The notes under the pieces: generated by a model | The model's input: the letters and a program-made list of their open reading frames with translations, nothing else | Database searches by the model: none | What the model was told of the DNA's origin: nothing | Program-made: the position numbers and the translations under genes | Assembly (NCBI GenBank): GCA_030737875.1 | Contig: CM060922.1 | Span: 303,109,456 to 303,173,455 of the forward strand | DNA: 64,000 bases | Source: Allium sativum | Lineage: Eukaryota; Streptophyta; Magnoliopsida; Asparagales; Amaryllidaceae | Reading direction: 5' to 3' | In this document: positions 61,890 through 64,000 of the stretch, in pieces | Layout: every line of letters starts with the position of its first letter | Position numbering within the stretch: position 1 is the first letter of the stretch

Positions 61890-62884
61890 TGTAACAACCC
61901 GCATTCTACGCATAGGAGTATCATTGAATATTTATTTCTTTCCCTTATGAAGTTGTATGGTCATGTAACTATGGGAAACAACCATTTGACTCATTTCCCA
62001 TGTTCATGATTTTTAAATGACCGTTTTGCCCCTAGCTGATCTTGTTTTGGCTATAACTTTTGATTGGAAAGAAATTTTGACCTGAAACCACTTCCATTAG
62101 ATTCGTTTGATGTTTTACCTTTCCGTAGAGTGGTCATAATAGCCAAACGGACTTACCGTTTGGGAGATATGGCTGAAATAAGGTTTGGAAGGTGAAAAAC
62201 TGCTTAACCGGGCCAAATAGAGTGATTAGTGAATGGGCCCATAACCCATTTCGGGATTAGGGTTATGGGGAGGCTGAAAGGAGTTAGAGAATCATTCCAT
62301 TTCAGTTTTCTAGCCTCCACTTACCTCTTAGAAACCCTAAAAATGGCCTTCAACCTCTAAATCACCTCCAAATCATCTTCTAATCAAGGATTAAGCTTAG
62401 CAACATCAAACCAAGGGAGATCTGCACCAAATCAACGTTATAGATGCTGTTTAGCATTGGGATTCGCATCAAATCAGAGATCTATTTCAGATCTAAGTCT
62501 TATTGTGGCTAAGGTGAGTGATTTGCATAGTTCCTCACTAATTATGGCTAATTAAGGGTAATTAGTGTTAATTAGAGAATTTAAACATGATAAAATTTTG
62601 GACAATACTTATAAAATTCGAAATGATGTTTTAGAACTCTGATATGAATTTGGGTTAATTTGGTTGCTAATCACATCATTAGTTTCACCTAAACATGCTT
62701 AAGGGGAAATATGGGGTTTTGGGTATGTTTGATCCATTTTAACCTATCATATTGATGTTTTGGTATTTGAGGTCACTTCTACTGGTACTATGACTGTATG
62801 GTATGTTTTGTGATTGATTAGAATAGGTAGAATAGTCGAAAACGCCGTCGAATGGCGTAAAACTGCTTGCTGGAAAAGTGCAGA

Positions 62885-63270
62885 AAACAGACCGATCCGG
62901 ATCAGAACGGAGGGAGGACCCGATCTGCCCCTATACTTTACTCTTCGATCTATTCGCTCTTCTCGTGGCATGCATCGTCCGATCCGACCCGCCTGGTGTT
63001 CCCCGACCCGATCCGCCATGGTACCCCGACCGAATCGATGTACTTCGACGTGGGTTGGAGACTACGACCCGACCTGGGTTGATCAGAAGAAGCCGATCCA
63101 AACCGTGACAAATTGGAGGACTCCGACCCGAACCGATGATGGCGACTGGACGTGGGGACTCGATCCGATCCATTGAGGTGATGATGACCCGATCCGATCC
63201 AGCGAAGAAGGAGCACTCTGATCCGAACCGAACTGATGACTAGGGGTAGATCCGAATCGATCCGGTGATG
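62885..63270. repeat. GATCCG/GACCCG-rich degenerate region
   Basis: Words CCGATCC, CGACCCG and GATCCGA recur some 20 times with irregular spacing. Several frames stay open on both strands as a result (62747-63301); I treat none as a gene. Confidence 0.7.
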
Positions 63271-63440
63271 ACCCATAACCCGAGATGCAAAGGTAGTCCA
63301 AATGGGAAGTTAGAGCTCAGGATCTAGTTGGGAACCAATGAGTTCACTTCATGGTTGGGCTTTGCTGCGGGACGTGTGCTAAGGAGTTGTCGACGTTCAT
63401 AACTTTGATTCACCACTGAAAATGGATGATGGGCTACTTA

Positions 63441-63765
63441 TCAGTGCAGTAGAGTCACTACAACTCGAGGGGCAAGGTGATGGTAGCAAGACTACGTTAT
63501 CAGTGCAGTGAAGCCATTTATGACTTCATGGGGCAAAGTGATGCGTAGTAAGACTATGAGCCTGTGCAGTGGGGTCATTGTGACTCCAAGGGGCAGAGTG
63601 GACATAGTAAAGGATTAGTGAGGCTATGAGCTAGTGCAATGGGGTCATTGTGACTCCATGGGGCAAAGTGGACATAGCAAAGGATTAGTGGCTATGTATC
63701 AGTGTAGTGAAGCCATTTATGACTTCATGGGGCAAAGTGATCATAGCAAAGTATGTTGGGTGATC
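63441..63765. repeat. ~60-69-bp tandem repeat, five copies
   Basis: Units start (A)TCAGTGCAGT or similar at about 63441, 63500, 63563, 63632 and 63698. Each contains a GACTTCATGGGGCAAAGTG-type core. Two subtypes alternate (GAAGCCATTTATGAC and GGGGTCATTGTGAC). Confidence 0.85.
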
Positions 63766-64000
63766 GAAGTGGTGAATATCGTATGCTTTACGCACTGAGT
63801 GAGAGATGTGAGGATGGTTGCTATTTTGATTGTTTGCCATCACTATGACATGCACACCCCCACCCCCGTTATCTTTACACCATTTGAAATGGCATCTTAG
63901 AGTGTTGTACAGTATGTAGTGCTAACTCTTTGGTTGCAGGTCCAGGTTCAGGTATGTTTTAGTCTACCTGTTATTGTTCTGTTTAGATGCTTATCTCCCA

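Larger units (their letters stand above)
44833..64000 (-). mobile_element. Del/Tekay-like Ty3/gypsy element with ~6-kb LTRs, minus strand, runs off window
   Basis: Minus orientation: 5' LTR from 51527 rightwards, interrupted twice and continuing past the window. Then PBS (51513-51524), a 717-bp interior, PPT (50811-50822) and the 3' LTR at 44833-50809. The LTRs begin TGTAAYGACCC-like and end GGGTTGTTACA-like. Read on the minus strand, the interior begins with a gag start and ends with the FEDE-type pol terminus just before a GGGGGG PPT, as in chromovirus/Tekay elements. Nearly all of gag-pol is deleted. LTR identity by eye is about 95% where compared. Confidence 0.9.
61890..64000 (+). mobile_element. 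third Tekay-like LTR, start only (runs off window)
   Basis: TGTAACAACCCGC interrupts the host LTR exactly where the other LTR reads on without a break (CTTGCCATTTGAACAC near 49853). The candidate left TSD is TCATG (61885-61889). The interior has no retrotransposon genes. It contains a GATCCG-rich stretch and a tandem array. The plus orientation is suggested by the layout, not proven. Confidence 0.75.

Noticed and set aside
62747..63301. Overlapping open frames up to 120 codons
   Set aside because: They arise from GATCCG/GACCCG repeats and are open in many frames at once.
63441..63765. CRISPR-like array
   Set aside because: The units are contiguous without unique spacers, and this is plant nuclear DNA.

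Overview
This is nuclear DNA from a flowering plant. It is AT-rich and intron-containing, holds one plant-type host gene, and is otherwise packed with nested LTR retrotransposons and small non-autonomous DNA transposons. The only host gene I can support is the organellar (chloroplast/mitochondrial) glutamyl-tRNA synthetase at about 10.1-21.7 kb on the + strand. Its 13 exons all join with GT-AG junctions and matching phases into a 578-codon reading frame. The species cannot be named from this window.

Layout. 0.7-4.4 kb: a young, internally deleted Ty1/copia (Tork-like) element with 680-bp LTRs and a perfect TTATC target-site duplication (TSD). 4.4-7.2 kb: intergenic, with an (AAT)n tract and a 72-bp tandem repeat. 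7.2-9.7 kb: an antisense, degenerate Tork-like copia remnant. 9.77-10.03 kb: a small hAT-like repeat next to the synthetase start codon. 10.1-21.7 kb: the synthetase gene. Its large introns carry a 10-bp-TSD MITE made of GCGCC-type arrays (intron 1), and a 2.45-kb hAT-like element with another MITE inside it plus a second hAT-like element (intron 9). Intron 10 carries a 39-bp-arm hairpin. 22.7-27.7 kb: a decayed Ty3/gypsy element whose gag region was hit by an element now reduced to an 886-bp solo LTR (TSD GCTGG). 28.7-29.9 kb: ~200-bp tandem repeats holding a third MITE. 30.1-44.6 kb: a Tat/Retand-like gypsy derivative. It has an LTR end, a primer-binding site that extends into almost a whole tRNA-Asn complement, a gag remnant, several minisatellite arrays and an antisense ORF. 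A 7.4-kb SIRE/Maximus-like copia element splits that ORF. 44.8-64 kb: a minus-strand Del/Tekay-like gypsy element with LTRs of about 6 kb around only 717 bp of internal sequence. Its 5' LTR (in element orientation, at the right) is itself interrupted by an opposite-strand 5.35-kb solo LTR of a related family and by the start of a third such LTR that runs off the window.

How it fits together. The synthetase charges tRNA-Glu in plastids (and, for plant orthologues, mitochondria); its reading frame is intact despite roughly 4 kb of transposon load in its introns. Everything else is mobile-element sequence. No retrotransposon here has an intact enzyme set, so all look immobile or dependent on help in trans. 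The observations most worth following are a MITE family defined by a shared terminal inverted repeat and 10-bp TSDs but with a different subterminal satellite in each copy; the tRNA-length primer-binding site; and the giant-LTR/mini-interior Tekay element.
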